DNA of 64,000 bases from Crotalaria pallida (lineage: Eukaryota; Streptophyta; Magnoliopsida; Fabales; Fabaceae). The notes beneath the pieces were generated by a model. It was not told the DNA's origin, ran no database searches, and was given only the letters and a program-made list of their open reading frames with translations. Within the stretch, counting starts at the first letter, position 1, and each line of letters opens with the position of its first letter. Below, one piece after another: positions 20,357 through 30,895 of the stretch. Made by a program: the position numbers and the translations under genes. The DNA is taken from NCBI GenBank assembly GCA_037953625.1, contig CM075653.1:6200001-6264000 (forward strand), read 5' to 3'.

Positions 20357-23085
20357 TGTAACGATCTGATTTTTATTAATCTAATACTTGTATTTAAGTA
20401 TGTTTTATTTATATGAAGGCGAAGTATGAAAAATGATTTACTACTATTTTCTTAGTAAATGCATATATGTATATAATTATGTTGAGCTAATGTATATATA
20501 TATATATATGTATAAGTAATTGTAATTATTTTCCTACTGTATGTGTGTGTGTGTATATATATATAATCGCGCTATAAGGATAGGTTGGGAAATGTAACTG
20601 GAGTTGGTGAGTATGCTTGAGGTGTTGGCGATTTAGGCTTTGAGTGCTTTGAATTTGTGTAGGTCCGAGTACAAGGGTTTTCCAGAGTCCGAGTGAGCGT
20701 TCTTAGTGCCTTGACCTTGATGGAGTGATTAGGTAGAGAATCCTAAGATTTGATTTCGAGGGTAAGTGTAAGCCTTAGTGTTAGCGCTCGAGGGTTTCCT
20801 TCGAACTCGTGTTTCGATCGAGTTTCGGAAAGTGATAGGTTTTGAGAGGCAATTGGATTCTATCCGACCTTTTCGGTTATGCCTCGAGTGTGATTAGTCT
20901 TGGATTAATAAGGTTAGAGAGTTTCCTTAAGTCGGTCGGGTTAGATCGAGTGTTAGACAAGAGCTAAGTCTAGAATTCGGTTTTAGTTCGTTTGATTTTC
21001 TGTGTTTGTGATTTATGTGTTTAATATTATGAATTTATGATTTTGATGTTTGGAATGTGATTTAATGTTATGGGTGTTTATTTTAGTGTTAGGAAGGGTT
21101 AGGAACCTTCGAATCGAGTCAAAAAGGGTGAAAATCGGCGATTCGGGGCGTTCGGTGCACCCAGGCACAAGCCGGTGCACCCAGGCGCACCAGGGTGCAT
21201 CAAATGCACCAGATAAGGAGCCCCTGCGCCCAGGCGTGGAGCGACTCGCGCCCACGCGTGCGCAGGAAAGATCAGTGCCGCATCAGATGCGTGACGTGCG
21301 CGCGATCCCGCGCGTAGGCGCGCGGGTGCTGAAGAAACACACCAATCCCATAAAAGGCGCACCGGCTCTCTTCCTTCCTCATTTCTTCCGCCCCACTTCT
21401 CTCTCCCTCACCCACATCACCCCCAACACCGACCAAACACCCAAATCGTCACCTCCAATCCTTCACCCATGGAAACCACCTTTTCCCTCATGTATTCTCC
21501 TTCATCTCCTTCCTTTGGTCTCTCTCTCTCTCCCTCCTTTGGAGCTCTCTCTCTCTCTCTCTCTCTCCTAGGGCTTCTCTCTTTCTCCTCCAATCTCAAG
21601 AATGAAGTGGAGATCGGTCAAGGGAGCGGGAATCTGAGTAGATCGGGGGTAGATTCAAGATCCTTGGAGCTTCAATCGAGCCTCCTCTCTCTCCAAGGTA
21701 AGGGGAGACACTTTTCCACACTTTGAGTTAGGGATAGTTAGAGTTTATAATAGGATTTGAGATTAATAGTTAAACTGGGTTGTGGGTAACAAATTAGTGC
21801 TTGTTTAGAGTTGAATGAGGGGTGAATAGAGTTTTATTGGTTGATTTTATATAAATTGAAATGTTTGTGATAAATCCTTTTTATGTATGTTACAGAAGTA
21901 GGAAGTGAAGAACCCTAGGGAGCTGACTTATTTTATGGTACTCTGAGACATACCTGAGTATGTCGACTGATTTGTTTGATATCTGTGATTGTTGGTTGTT
22001 ATGGATTGCTGATGATTTATTATGTCAACTAAGTGCTAAATGGGTATATTGGTGACTAAGTGCTAAATGTGTGATATATAGATTAATGCTGGATATTAGG
22101 TGGTGAAAATGGCTAAATAATTGTAATAGATATTATATGAATGCTTAAATGTTAAGTGAGTAAATCCGTGATTAAGTGTATTATAATTGATTATTTAAGG
22201 GTGTGCATGTTTATTGGAAATGCGTGAAGTTGATATTGGGTGTTAAATGTATATTTGTTGTGACAATGATTATGTGAATTGCAAATGGATAAATTGGAAA
22301 TGTGATGATAAGGGAAAAGGAAACTCGATGCGGGAATTGATCAATTGGGGCACCAGAACACTAGGTACCCGGCTAGGTGTTCCAATTACCTGACCTGTTA
22401 GGGCCAATTACCTGTCAGGCCAATTACCCAGTAGGCCAAACCGCCCTGTTAGGCGCCGGTGTGACCCATGGATCAATTCTCCGCTAAAATAAATGGAATA
22501 ATTAATGGAATGGTATATTGTACATAGTCCTAACAGGTTATGGCCTAGCTGGGTGTAAAGTCCTGGACATGTGCCCAAAAGTCCCTAGACAGGTGTTCCA
22601 ATTACCTAGCGAGTGCTCAAAATCCTAGTGGTGTACGTAAAAAGGACAAAGTAAAAGGATAATGGAAATGAAAATGGAAATGGAAATGGAAATGAAAATG
22701 AAAATGAATAATGAGAATTTGGAACCTGGAATTTAATGTGTGTTGCATTATTAATTGAATGTAATGTATTTTGTTAGTCCATTGCCTGATTTAGTTGTTA
22801 TTCTTGAGTTTCTATTATGAACTGTTTATTATCCTATAATTCACTGTGTTCGAAAATGTCTCACCCTTAGTGGTTAACATTTTAGGTACATGTTCAAGGA
22901 CCATGAAGATCAGAGTGCCCAGCGGATGAGTCGAAAGAAGGAAACTCTAATTTATTCTGCGTATATTGTAATTGAGTGCCCCATCACTATGTATAAACTT
23001 GTTTTGAAAAAAAAATTTTGAGTCCCTTATTTCATACAAAAACATTTATTAGCATATATTTTTAAGAAAGAATCGGGGTGTTACA
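20357..23085 (+). mobile_element. solo LTR of a Tekay-like gypsy family
   Basis: 2729 bp from TGTAACGATC to GGTGTTACA, flanked by AGTTG at 20352-20356 and 23086-23090. No internal region is present, so it arose by recombination between two LTRs. Length, ends, a GC block with GCGCCCAGGCG (21226-21236) and a repeat island at about 22340-22630 parallel the LTR at 11386-14137, but the sequences differ. A (CT)n run lies at about 21520-21570 and GGAAAT repeats at 22670-22710. Confidence 0.9.
22340..22630. repeat. repeat island inside the solo LTR
   Basis: Repeated CCAATTACCTG / GTTAGG words, such as GGTGTTCCAATTACCT twice and GCCAATTACC twice, about 2.0-2.27 kb from the LTR start. Confidence 0.65.
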
Positions 23086-23090
23086 AGTTG

Positions 23091-23592
23091 CATAGGCTCC
23101 CCTGTTCACTCCTCTTCCCGTTCGCTGCACGGCCCCTAGTCCCAGCAGATGGCCAGACCAGTATTCATCGGTTCAGTAGTGAACTGGTTCAAACAACGTA
23201 CCAGTGGGTCCAATGAGCCAAACTGGTTCAACCCCGAACTGGTTCAACCCGTGAATCGAACCGGTCCAGACAAAAAAAATTCGGTTCAATCGGTCCAGAC
23301 CAGAATTTTCAGCCTAACCTTCCCTAAGGTTTTTCCACGTGCTCTTTCCGTTTTTCCAGTCTGTTTTCGTCAAATCCGCCCCGAAGATTCAGTTTTGGCT
23401 CTTTATTTTGGAGAAGTTAATTAAGTTTGCACACCCCGTCGCCTTTTGATCAGTTTCGCCTGATCCCAGTGTTGCTTTCGATCAGTTCCGCCTGGTCACC
23501 CATCCCAGATGCAGTAAGGTCCAATCCCGGATGCTAGCTGGTCAGATGCAGTAGGGTTTCATCCCGGACGCTAGCTGGTTAGATGTTGTAAG
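23091..23592 (+). other. internal region of the non-autonomous element, with short repeats
   Basis: Holds CTGGTTCAACC-like repeats (23170-23260), then tandem units of about 37-43 bp with GATGCAGTAAGGTC and ATCCCGGATGCTAGCTGG (from about 23510). The same units resume after the hAT element at 24461. No gene. Confidence 0.65.
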
Positions 23593-24460
23593 TAGAGCTC
23601 TCAAAATGGGCCGGGCCGATCGGGCCGGGCAAAAAAACCCGGGGAAAGGGTCGGGCTTTGGTTCCCCAATTTTAGTAAAAAACTCAATCCGGGCTTATTA
23701 GCCCGGATCGGCCGGGCCTTATAAAAACGCGGGTTACCCGGCCGGGTTTCGACCCGGTCTATGTTAATTTAAAAAAAAATAAAAAGTATAACCTAAACTA
23801 AACTAAAACTAACCTAAGTACCTAACATTCATAACTCATTGCTAAGAAGTGAGAACAAACATAAAGCAGCAGCGGCGGCTCTGGAGAGTGGAGAGGTTCG
23901 ACCCTTCTTATTGACAGCGACGGGCAGCACAGTAGTGACGATCGACGGCATTGCAGCTCCTCTTTCTCTTCTTCTTCACAGCGACGACAACAGGAGTAAA
24001 GCAACAGCAGCAGCACAACAGCGACGATCGATGGCAGCAGCTCTTCTTCCTCTTCTTCTTCATAGCGACGGCAGCAGGAGTAAAGGAACAGCAACAGCAC
24101 AGTAGAGACAGACGATGGCTCCTCTTCCTCTTCTTGCCTTCCACAGTGACGGTAATTTTTTTTTTGTTTATTAAATAAAAATCAAATCTTTTTAAGTTGC
24201 TAAATCTGGATTATTTGATTTTAAAATTTGGAAGAAATAAAAATGATATCATTTTTTTTTGCATTAAATTTTAAAAAAAAATTTGGAAAAAAATTATGCG
24301 GGCTGGCCCGCACAAGCCCGCAGCCCGGTATAGTGCGGGTTTGGGCTGTATGATAGTGTATTCAATTTGTAGCCGTGCTTTTTAGCCCTAGCTCGTTTTG
24401 GCCCGCACCCGGCCTGGGCCGGCCCAAACTCGGGCAGGCCGACCCTTTTTGTCAGCTCTA
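23593..24460. mobile_element. non-autonomous hAT element
   Basis: 868 bp with ends TAGAGCTCTCAAAA and, inverted, TAGAGCTGACAAAAA. The 8-bp duplication GTTGTAAG lies at 23585-23592 and 24461-24468. GC-rich GGGCCGGGC words mark both subterminal parts. The centre (about 23865-24150) has three imperfect units of about 85 bp with GACGATCGA, CTTCTTCTTC and AACAGCAGCAG words. Confidence 0.88.
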
Positions 24461-24477
24461 GTTGTAAGGTCCCATCC

Positions 24478-26225
24478 CGGATGCAGTATGGTCTCATTCC
24501 TGATGCAGTCTGGTTGTATGGTTTGCTCGTTTCGGTTCAGATGCAGTAAGGTCCCATCCCGGATGCAATCTGGCCACTTTCAACTTTAGTTTGCAAACTC
24601 AAATTGAACTTCGTCCACTTGAGTTTGAGGGGGGATGTTAGAATATATATTAGATTGTAATTAGGGTATTTAGTCAAGGGTAATTTAGTCTTTATAATTA
24701 TGTGTTTGTCCTATATATAGGACCTTCCTCTTGTATCACAACACACATTGAATCAATCATATTTCACATTATGATTATTTCAAACAAATAATAATAAGTT
24801 ATATAAAAAGAAAATAGTAAGATGTTACAATAAGTAATATCTTGAGCTCGTAAATTAAACATAGAGATAAGTCTCGATTCTTTTATTGATTAATAAACAC
24901 GAAGAACAGTAAACATAGAGATGAGTCTCAATTCTTTTATTTATTACTAAACAAGATAAAATACAAGTTCCATGTAGTATTGGATCAATATGGGGGCTTG
25001 CCAAGATCATAACCCCAAGCAAAAAAAGTTTCATACTTCACTTGTTGCACATTCGAAGGACCACGTGGTTGTTGTCCATCAAAGCCACCACTACCATCAG
25101 CATTGTCAGCACCACCACTCTACCCCTCCTTATCATTTTTCTTAATCGGTAATGGTAATCTCTCATAGATTGCATTAGCAAAATTAGCCACCATTACTGT
25201 AACCGTTCCTGACGCCACCAATGGATCCACCACCGCACCACCAATCATTCTTCCTTCACTGCTAGCAAGGCAAATTGTTAAAGTGGTTAACATAGGTGGG
25301 GCCGATCCAGACGGAAAAAATGATCCGGTCAACGATATTATATTATGCTGGCCATGGAGTACCATGATGCACCGGGTTCCTGCTGGAGAGTGACATTGAC
25401 GACAGTTCCGGTGGCACTAAGAACACATAGACCTCTTTGATGGGTCATGGCAAAGCGAAACAAGCTTTCAACAATATTAACTCCGCTTGCAAACTCGATG
25501 ACATGGCTTAGAAGTGTGTCTGGGCTAGGTTTGGTCACAATTATTGATTGTTTTGGTTTGTTTTTTGAGCCCTTTTGACGACCCCTAAGGCGGCACGTAG
25601 TGCTCACGTCCTTTTTGGGGTCGCGACTATGTTCTTTGTCAGACATGATTGTGATTGTGATACGAAAAATGGAAGTAAATGCAGACATGTATATATAGTA
25701 CTAGTGGTCGGTTGGTTAGCAAGTAAGGTACCCTTCATTAAGATAAAACGAGGTAAAAATAAATAAATATATAAAAAGGACAAAATCATTTTTAGTACAA
25801 CCAATTTTGCCTATAAAAAACCAAATTTGGATAACAATATTGACAATATCCTTTTTGGTTAAAGAAAAGAGGAAACAGATTATGCATCGTAGCACATAAT
25901 GCATTATTTATGAGTTTATGATCATTGATTTTTAAGAAAATGTAATGTAAAAGAATGATTAATAATGTTTCGATAATATAAATTTTTTTACATTATTTGT
26001 ACATATTAATTAAATTCTAAAGGAAAAAGGAAAAACACAAAAGAAATAATGTGGGGTTCACTTTTTCCCCCTTAAAAGAATATGTTTTACACAATTATGG
26101 AGTTAATGGTAAAAAGGCGAAATTGCTTCTTTGATCCTTTAAATTATTTATTTGTTTTAAAATGATCCTCAAGTTTTTTAGTTTGAAAATAGTTCCTTAA
26201 GTTTACTTCTGTTAGCATGATTGGT
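24478..26225. repeat. segmental tandem duplication, copy A
   Basis: 1748 bp, matching 26226-27988. It begins inside the non-autonomous LTR element (CGGATGCAGTATGG), includes that element's right LTR and the AHL pseudogene, and ends inside the left arm of a foldback element (TTAGCATGATTGGT). Confidence 0.92.
24985..25688 (-). pseudogene. AT-hook (AHL) gene, copy A, broken
   Basis: A tandem copy of the AHL gene at 26746-27450, carrying several independent lesions. A CAG-to-TAG change after NDKEG (about 25120) stops translation early. One G is missing near 25365 (ATGATGCACC against ATGATGGCACC), which shifts the frame inside the PPC domain. The AT-hook core RGRP is RGRQ, which should weaken minor-groove binding even in a partial product. 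The promoter-proximal region, including a TATATATA run, is still very similar to copy B. It is a clear pseudogene. Confidence 0.9.
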
Positions 26226-27988
26226 CGGATGCAGTATGGTCTCATTTCTGATGCAGTCTGGTTGTATGGTTTGCTCGTTCCGGTTCAGATGCAGTAAGGT
26301 CCCATCCCGGATGCAATCTGACCACTTTCAACTTTAGTTTGCAAACTCAAATTGAACTTCGTCCACTTGAATTTGAGGGGGGATTTTAGAATATATATTA
26401 GATTTTAATTAGGGTATCTAGTCAAGGGTAATTTAGTCTTTATAATTATGTGTTTGTCCTATATATAGGACCTTCCTCTTGTATCACAACACACATTGAA
26501 TCAATCATATTTCACATCATGATTATTTCAAACAAATAATAATAAATTATATAAAAAGAAAATAGTAAGATGTTACAATAAGTAATATCTTGAGCTCGTA
26601 AATTAAACATAGAGATAAGTCTCGATTCTTTTATTGATTAATAAACACGAAGAACAGTAAACATAGAGATGAGTCTCAATTCTTTTATTTATTACTAAAC
26701 ACGATGAACAGACAAGATAAAATACAAGTTCCATGTAGTATTGGATCAATATGGGGGCTTGCCAAGATCATAACCCCAAGCAAAAAAAGTTTCATACTTC
26801 ACTTGTTGCACATTCAAAGGACCACGTGGTTGTTGTCCATCAAAGCCACCGCTACCATCAGCATTGTCAGCACCACCACTCTGCCCCTCCTTATCATTTT
26901 CCTTAATCGGTAATGGTAATCTCTCATAGATTGCATTAGCAAAATTAGCCACCATTACTGTAACTGTTCCTGACGCCACCAATGGACCCACCACCGCACC
27001 ACCAATCATTCTTCCTTCACTGCTAGCAAGGCAAATTGTTAAAGTGGTTAACATAGGTGGGGCCGATCCAGACGGAAAAAATGATCCGGTCAACGAAACT
27101 ATATTATGCTGGCCATGGAGTACCATGATGGCACCGGGTTCCTGTTGGAGAGTGACATTGACGACAGTTCCGGTGGCACTAAGAACACATAGACCTGTTT
27201 GATGGGTCATGGCAAAGCGAAACAAGCTTTCAACAATATTAACTCCGCTTGCAAACTCGATAACATGGCTTAGAAGTGTGTCTGGGCTAGGTTTGGTCAC
27301 AATTATTGGTTGTTTTGGTTTGTTTTTTGAGCCCTTTGGACGACCCCTAAGGCGGCGCGTAGTGCTCACGTCCTTTTTGGGGTCGCGACTATTTTCTTTG
27401 TCAGACATGATTGTGATTGTGATACGAAAAATGGAAGTAGATGCGGACATGTATATATAGTACTAGTGGTCGGTTGGTTAGCAAGTAAGGTACCCTTCAT
27501 TAAAATAAAACGAGGTAAAAATAAATAAATATGTAAAAAGGACAAAATCATTTTTAGTACAACCAATTTTGCCTATAAAAAACCAAATTTGGATAGCAAT
27601 ATTGACATTATCCTTTTTGGTTAAAGAAAAGAGGAAACAGATTATGCATCGTAGCACATAATGCATTATTTATGAGTTTATGATCATTGATTTTTAAGAA
27701 AATGAATGTAAACGAATGATTAATAATGTTTCAATAATATAAATTTTTTTACATTATTAGTACATATTAATTAAATTCTAAAGGAAAAAGGAAAAACACA
27801 AAAGAAAATAATGTGGGGTTCACTTTTTCCCCCTTAAAAGAATATGTTTTACACAATTATGGAGTTGATGGTAAAAAGGCGAAATTGCTTTTTTGTTCCC
27901 TTAAATTATTTATTTGTTTTAAAATGATCCTCAAGTTTTTTTAGTTTGAAAATAGTTCCTTAAGTTTACTTTTGTTAGCATGATTGGT
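26226..27988. repeat. segmental tandem duplication, copy B
   Basis: 1763 bp, head to tail with copy A with no spacer. It starts with the LTR-element fragment (its LTR copy is 26384-26534, with TGTTAG changed to TTTTAG), includes the intact AHL gene, and runs without a break into the complete foldback element that ends at 28418. Confidence 0.92.
26746..27450 (-). CDS. AT-hook motif nuclear-localized (AHL) protein, type I
   Basis: A 234-residue DNA-binding protein of the AHL family, which binds AT-rich DNA in the nucleus and recruits partners to control growth genes. An AT hook RGRPKGSKNKPK lies at residues 35-46, followed by a PPC/DUF296 domain at about 58-185 that begins with LSHVIEFASG and ends with NAIYERLPLP. 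It has no intron, as usual for type I members. Met15 (27408) may be the real start: a TATATATA run lies at 27452-27460, so the first ATG is only a few bases away and the second about 40-50 bases away. The six-residue core that is GRFEIL in canonical PPC domains reads GQHNIV (113-118), which may affect partner binding. It lacks the long Gly/Ser/Gln tails of many AHLs. Confidence 0.87.
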   Translation of the reverse strand: MSASTSIFRITITIMSDKENSRDPKKDVSTTRRLRGRPKGSKNKPKQPIIVTKPSPDTLLSHVIEFASGVNIVESLFRFAMTHQTGLCVLSATGTVVNVTLQQEPGAIMVLHGQHNIVSLTGSFFPSGSAPPMLTTLTICLASSEGRMIGGAVVGPLVASGTVTVMVANFANAIYERLPLPIKENDKEGQSGGADNADGSGGFDGQQPRGPLNVQQVKYETFFAWGYDLGKPPY

Positions 27989-28418
27989 CCTTCCGTCATA
28001 TGTTCTATATGCGGTCATCTTCTCCAATGAAACTTTGGTTTTCCGTAGATATTTTCCAACATATCTCCATTTTTTCCAAAAATATTTTTTATCTCTATCC
28101 CAACCTTGTTTCCAACTCCACTAGTCTCATCACATCATCTTCTGGACGTGGTGGAGTATGGTGGAGAAATTGGTGATTCGATCTAAACATTTCTTGGTGG
28201 AGAATGAGAGAAGAAGAAGAAGAAAAAAAGTAGAGTTAAAATAGTGTTGGCCGAAAATCTCACCGGAAACAGAGAAGATGACCAGAAACAAAAAAATTAA
28301 CGGAATGACTAACTATGCTAACAAAAATAAACTTGAGGGACCACTTTCAAACAAATAAACTCGAGGAACCATTATTGAACAAATTAATAACTTAAGGAAC
28401 TAATGAAACAGTTTTGCC
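27878..28418. mobile_element. foldback (Mutator-like) element downstream of the AHL copies
   Basis: The left arm starts GGCGAAATTGC and the right arm inverted GGCAAAACTG. The flanks ATGGTAAAAA and ATGGAAAAA form a 9-10 bp duplication with one indel. The words TGTTCC, TGATCC, TAGTTCC and TGGTCC occur at 27894, 27925, 27953 and 27985. Copy A of the duplication keeps only the first part of its left arm (26117-26225). Confidence 0.72.
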
Positions 28419-29250
28419 ATGGAAAAATAACAAAGTTAATCGAAGATGGTGTTGGATTTAGCTAATTAAGGCCCTTTTTTTCATCAAGTGCATTTTATAG
28501 CCAATAATTGAAGACTAATCATCTCCAAATTATAAAATTATTAAAGTAAATTTTGTCTTTATCAATAAAACATTTTTCATACATACAATATCAATCATCC
28601 ATCCCCTAACATGGTAGGCTTAGTTTTATTTATTTATTTTGGGGTTAGGTTATTGGCCACAAACATTTCTTAAAAAAATGGTTAACATACTAATTATATT
28701 TCTTCGAAATTAAAAAAAAAACACACACACACTAGTTTTTTTTTAGAATATAAAAACTGTAATTTTTTAATGTATTTCATCATATAGCTCCTGCGCTAAC
28801 TTGTTAATATTAAAAAAAAAAAAAAAAATCAAAAGTGTAGCAGACACGGTGGTATCCATGTCTTGATATTTTATCTTTTAACAAATATAATATTTCTTTA
28901 TGTATTACTGCATTTGTTTTATTTGATATTTAATGGGGCTTGATGCCCAGCCTGTAAATATCTAGGATTTCAAAACTTTAAATATTATTTATTAAAAAAT
29001 GAATAAAAAAACATTATTTATTAATATTTTATAAAAATATTTTAACAATTTTATATTTATTTTATTAAATATTATATATTTATAATATAATATTATATAA
29101 TATTTTATATTTTATAAAATAATAGACTTTAATAATTTTTTATACAAAAACCTCATTATTTTAATATATTCCTTATTATTGACAGACAAGTGCCATTAAA
29201 AAATATATAGAGAGAAGTACAATATATTTGGACCAAAAAAAAAAATATCC
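28419..29250. other. AT-rich intergenic DNA
   Basis: Homopolymers and TATAATATT-like tracts. No gene or clear element. Confidence 0.5.
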
Positions 29251-29254
29251 GCAC

Positions 29255-29440
29255 AAGGATATCGTTTGGATCGGAGCTTGTGTCCCTTAAGCATGTGGTC
29301 GCGGGTTCGAGTCGTACCCGAGGCGCATGTGAATGGAGCAAGCCTTACTGGGAGCATCGCCCCCGAAAGGGCCCGACCGTGGTGCGAGGGATTAGTCACC
29401 CAGTTGCGCGGGTGGATACCCTGGTTCATCCAAAAAAAGA
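29255..29440 (+). mobile_element. tRNA-derived SINE-like element
   Basis: A plus-strand B box GGTTCGAGTC (29304-29313) sits in a GC-rich 180-bp unit with a tRNA-like head (TTTGGATCGGAGCTTGTG) and an A-rich end (CATCCAAAAAAAG). Short TCCGCA copies on both sides are too short to prove a target duplication. It differs from the SINE at 14387. Confidence 0.65.
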
Positions 29441-29515
29441 ACTTCCGCAGTTTTAATTTGGGTATATTGATCTTTAGTAAAGTCTTCAAGCTATAAAGAC
29501 AATTATTTTTTTTAA

Positions 29516-29789
29516 AGAGTTAATAATTGTCTTTATCTTTGAAAGATATATTGGTCATTAATTTAATTCTTGAAAGAGTTTTTACATGAATATAATCTCC
29601 CAAAAATCAATATGACATTAAGTGAGGTAAATTTTGGTTTCCGAAAGATTCAAACGTTCATGAAATAAATCCTTGAAAGGACCAATGTGATACCATGTTA
29701 ATCTTTGATGAACCAAATTGATGTAAAAAAATTTTTGGAGACTAAATTAATGATCACTGTATCCTTTGGAATCACTGTTAATTCTTTTT
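29516..29789. repeat. degenerate foldback repeat
   Basis: AGAGTTAATAATTG at the left pairs with the AATTAACAGTGATT-like right end. Inside, the ATTAATTTAATTCTTG and TTGGAGACTAAATTAATG words pair. Confidence 0.5.
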
Positions 29790-30084
29790 AAAAATCCAAT
29801 GACCAACGTTTATTTGTATCCATCATATACATGTCTACTCAAGCTTTACTCATCTTGGGGATGTTTGAGCACCTTTCACTTGTTTTACTTTGAAAGTTAG
29901 TAAGTTTTTAATATTCTTTCTTTCTTGGTAAATGCTAAGATACACCAAATTTGGTTTTGGTGAATCCATACATCACTCTTTTTTACCTGTTATAACATAT
30001 ATAATAGGTTATCCATTATTTATTATTGTAATTTTTAAAGATTTTATGAACTTTTTTTTACTTACATCATAAATTTAAAAAATA

Positions 30085-30840
30085 ATAATTTTCCTTATTA
30101 ATTTTTTTAATTTAAACACAAGATAATTTAGTGAAATTATGATTTATAATTTTTTAAAAATAAATAATTATAAAAACTTATAGCATAGATAATTAAGAAA
30201 TATAATATAAAAAATGATTTTTCAATTGGAACAAATTAACATAGTACAACAGATTATTGTAGACAAAAATACCCTTATCTGTTTTGTAGAAATATGTTAA
30301 TTATAAAAATTTATGTTTTTTAAAAAATAAATAATTATAAAAAAACTTATAGCATAATTAATTAATAAATATAATATGAGAAAGTTGATTTTTCAGTTGA
30401 AACAAATCAACATAGTATAACAGATTATTGTATACAAAAATACTCTTATGTATTTTGTAGAAATATATTAATGTTAAAAAAATTTAATTATTTAGAAATA
30501 AATAATTATTAAAAAAATTTATAGCATAGATAATTAAAAAATGTAATATGCAAAAGATGATTTTTCAGTTAAACAAATTAACATAGTATAACCTATTATT
30601 ATAGAGAAAAATACCCTTATGTATTTTTTTAGAAATATGTTAATCATAAAAATTTATGATTTTTTAAAAATAAATAATTATAAAAAAACTTATAGCATAA
30701 ATAATTAAAAAATATAATATGATAAAGGTGATTTTTCAAGTTGGAACAAATTAACATATTATAATATTTTTTAGACAAAAATATCCTTGTGTGTTTTGTA
30801 GAAATATGTTTACCCATTAATAACATTATTTATAAACATT
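30085..30840. repeat. tandem repeat of about 170 bp, about four units
   Basis: AT-rich units marked by ACTTATAGCAT at 30176, 30345, 30517 and 30688 (steps 169, 172, 171). Each also carries TGATTTTTCAGTTG, AACATAGTATAAC and AAATACCCTTATG. A single related unit lies at about 34245-34330. Confidence 0.85.
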
Positions 30841-30895
30841 GATATTCAAATGTTAAAGTTAACAGAAAAAATTATAATGCATTAAAAATTGTATA

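Larger units (their letters stand above)
19174..24786 (+). mobile_element. non-autonomous LTR element (LARD/TRIM-like) with two nested insertions
   Basis: LTRs of 153 bp (19174-19326) and 151 bp (24636-24786) are flanked by the 5-bp duplication AATAA. The primer binding site TGGTATCAGAGCC follows the left LTR with no gap, and a G-rich polypurine tract (GAGTTTGAGGGGGGA) precedes the right LTR. After removal of the solo LTR and the hAT element with their duplications, the host element is about 2.0 kb and holds no gag or pol. The LTR length and sequence type resemble small Ale/Retrofit copia elements, which is inference. It inserted into the LTR of the old gypsy remnant. Confidence 0.9.

Noticed and set aside
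19425..20369. A 314-codon plus-strand frame
   Set aside because: Low-complexity Ser/Pro/Arg sequence in a pyrimidine-rich, non-coding LTR-element interior, with competing frames on both strands; it runs into the solo LTR.
23822..24178. Small Ser/Cys-rich or Lys/Glu-rich proteins
   Set aside because: Frames on both strands over a CTT/CAG-type triplicated module inside a non-autonomous hAT element; low complexity only.
25120..25688. Two short AHL genes in copy A
   Set aside because: They are two pieces of one copy separated by a single-base deletion, with a premature stop.
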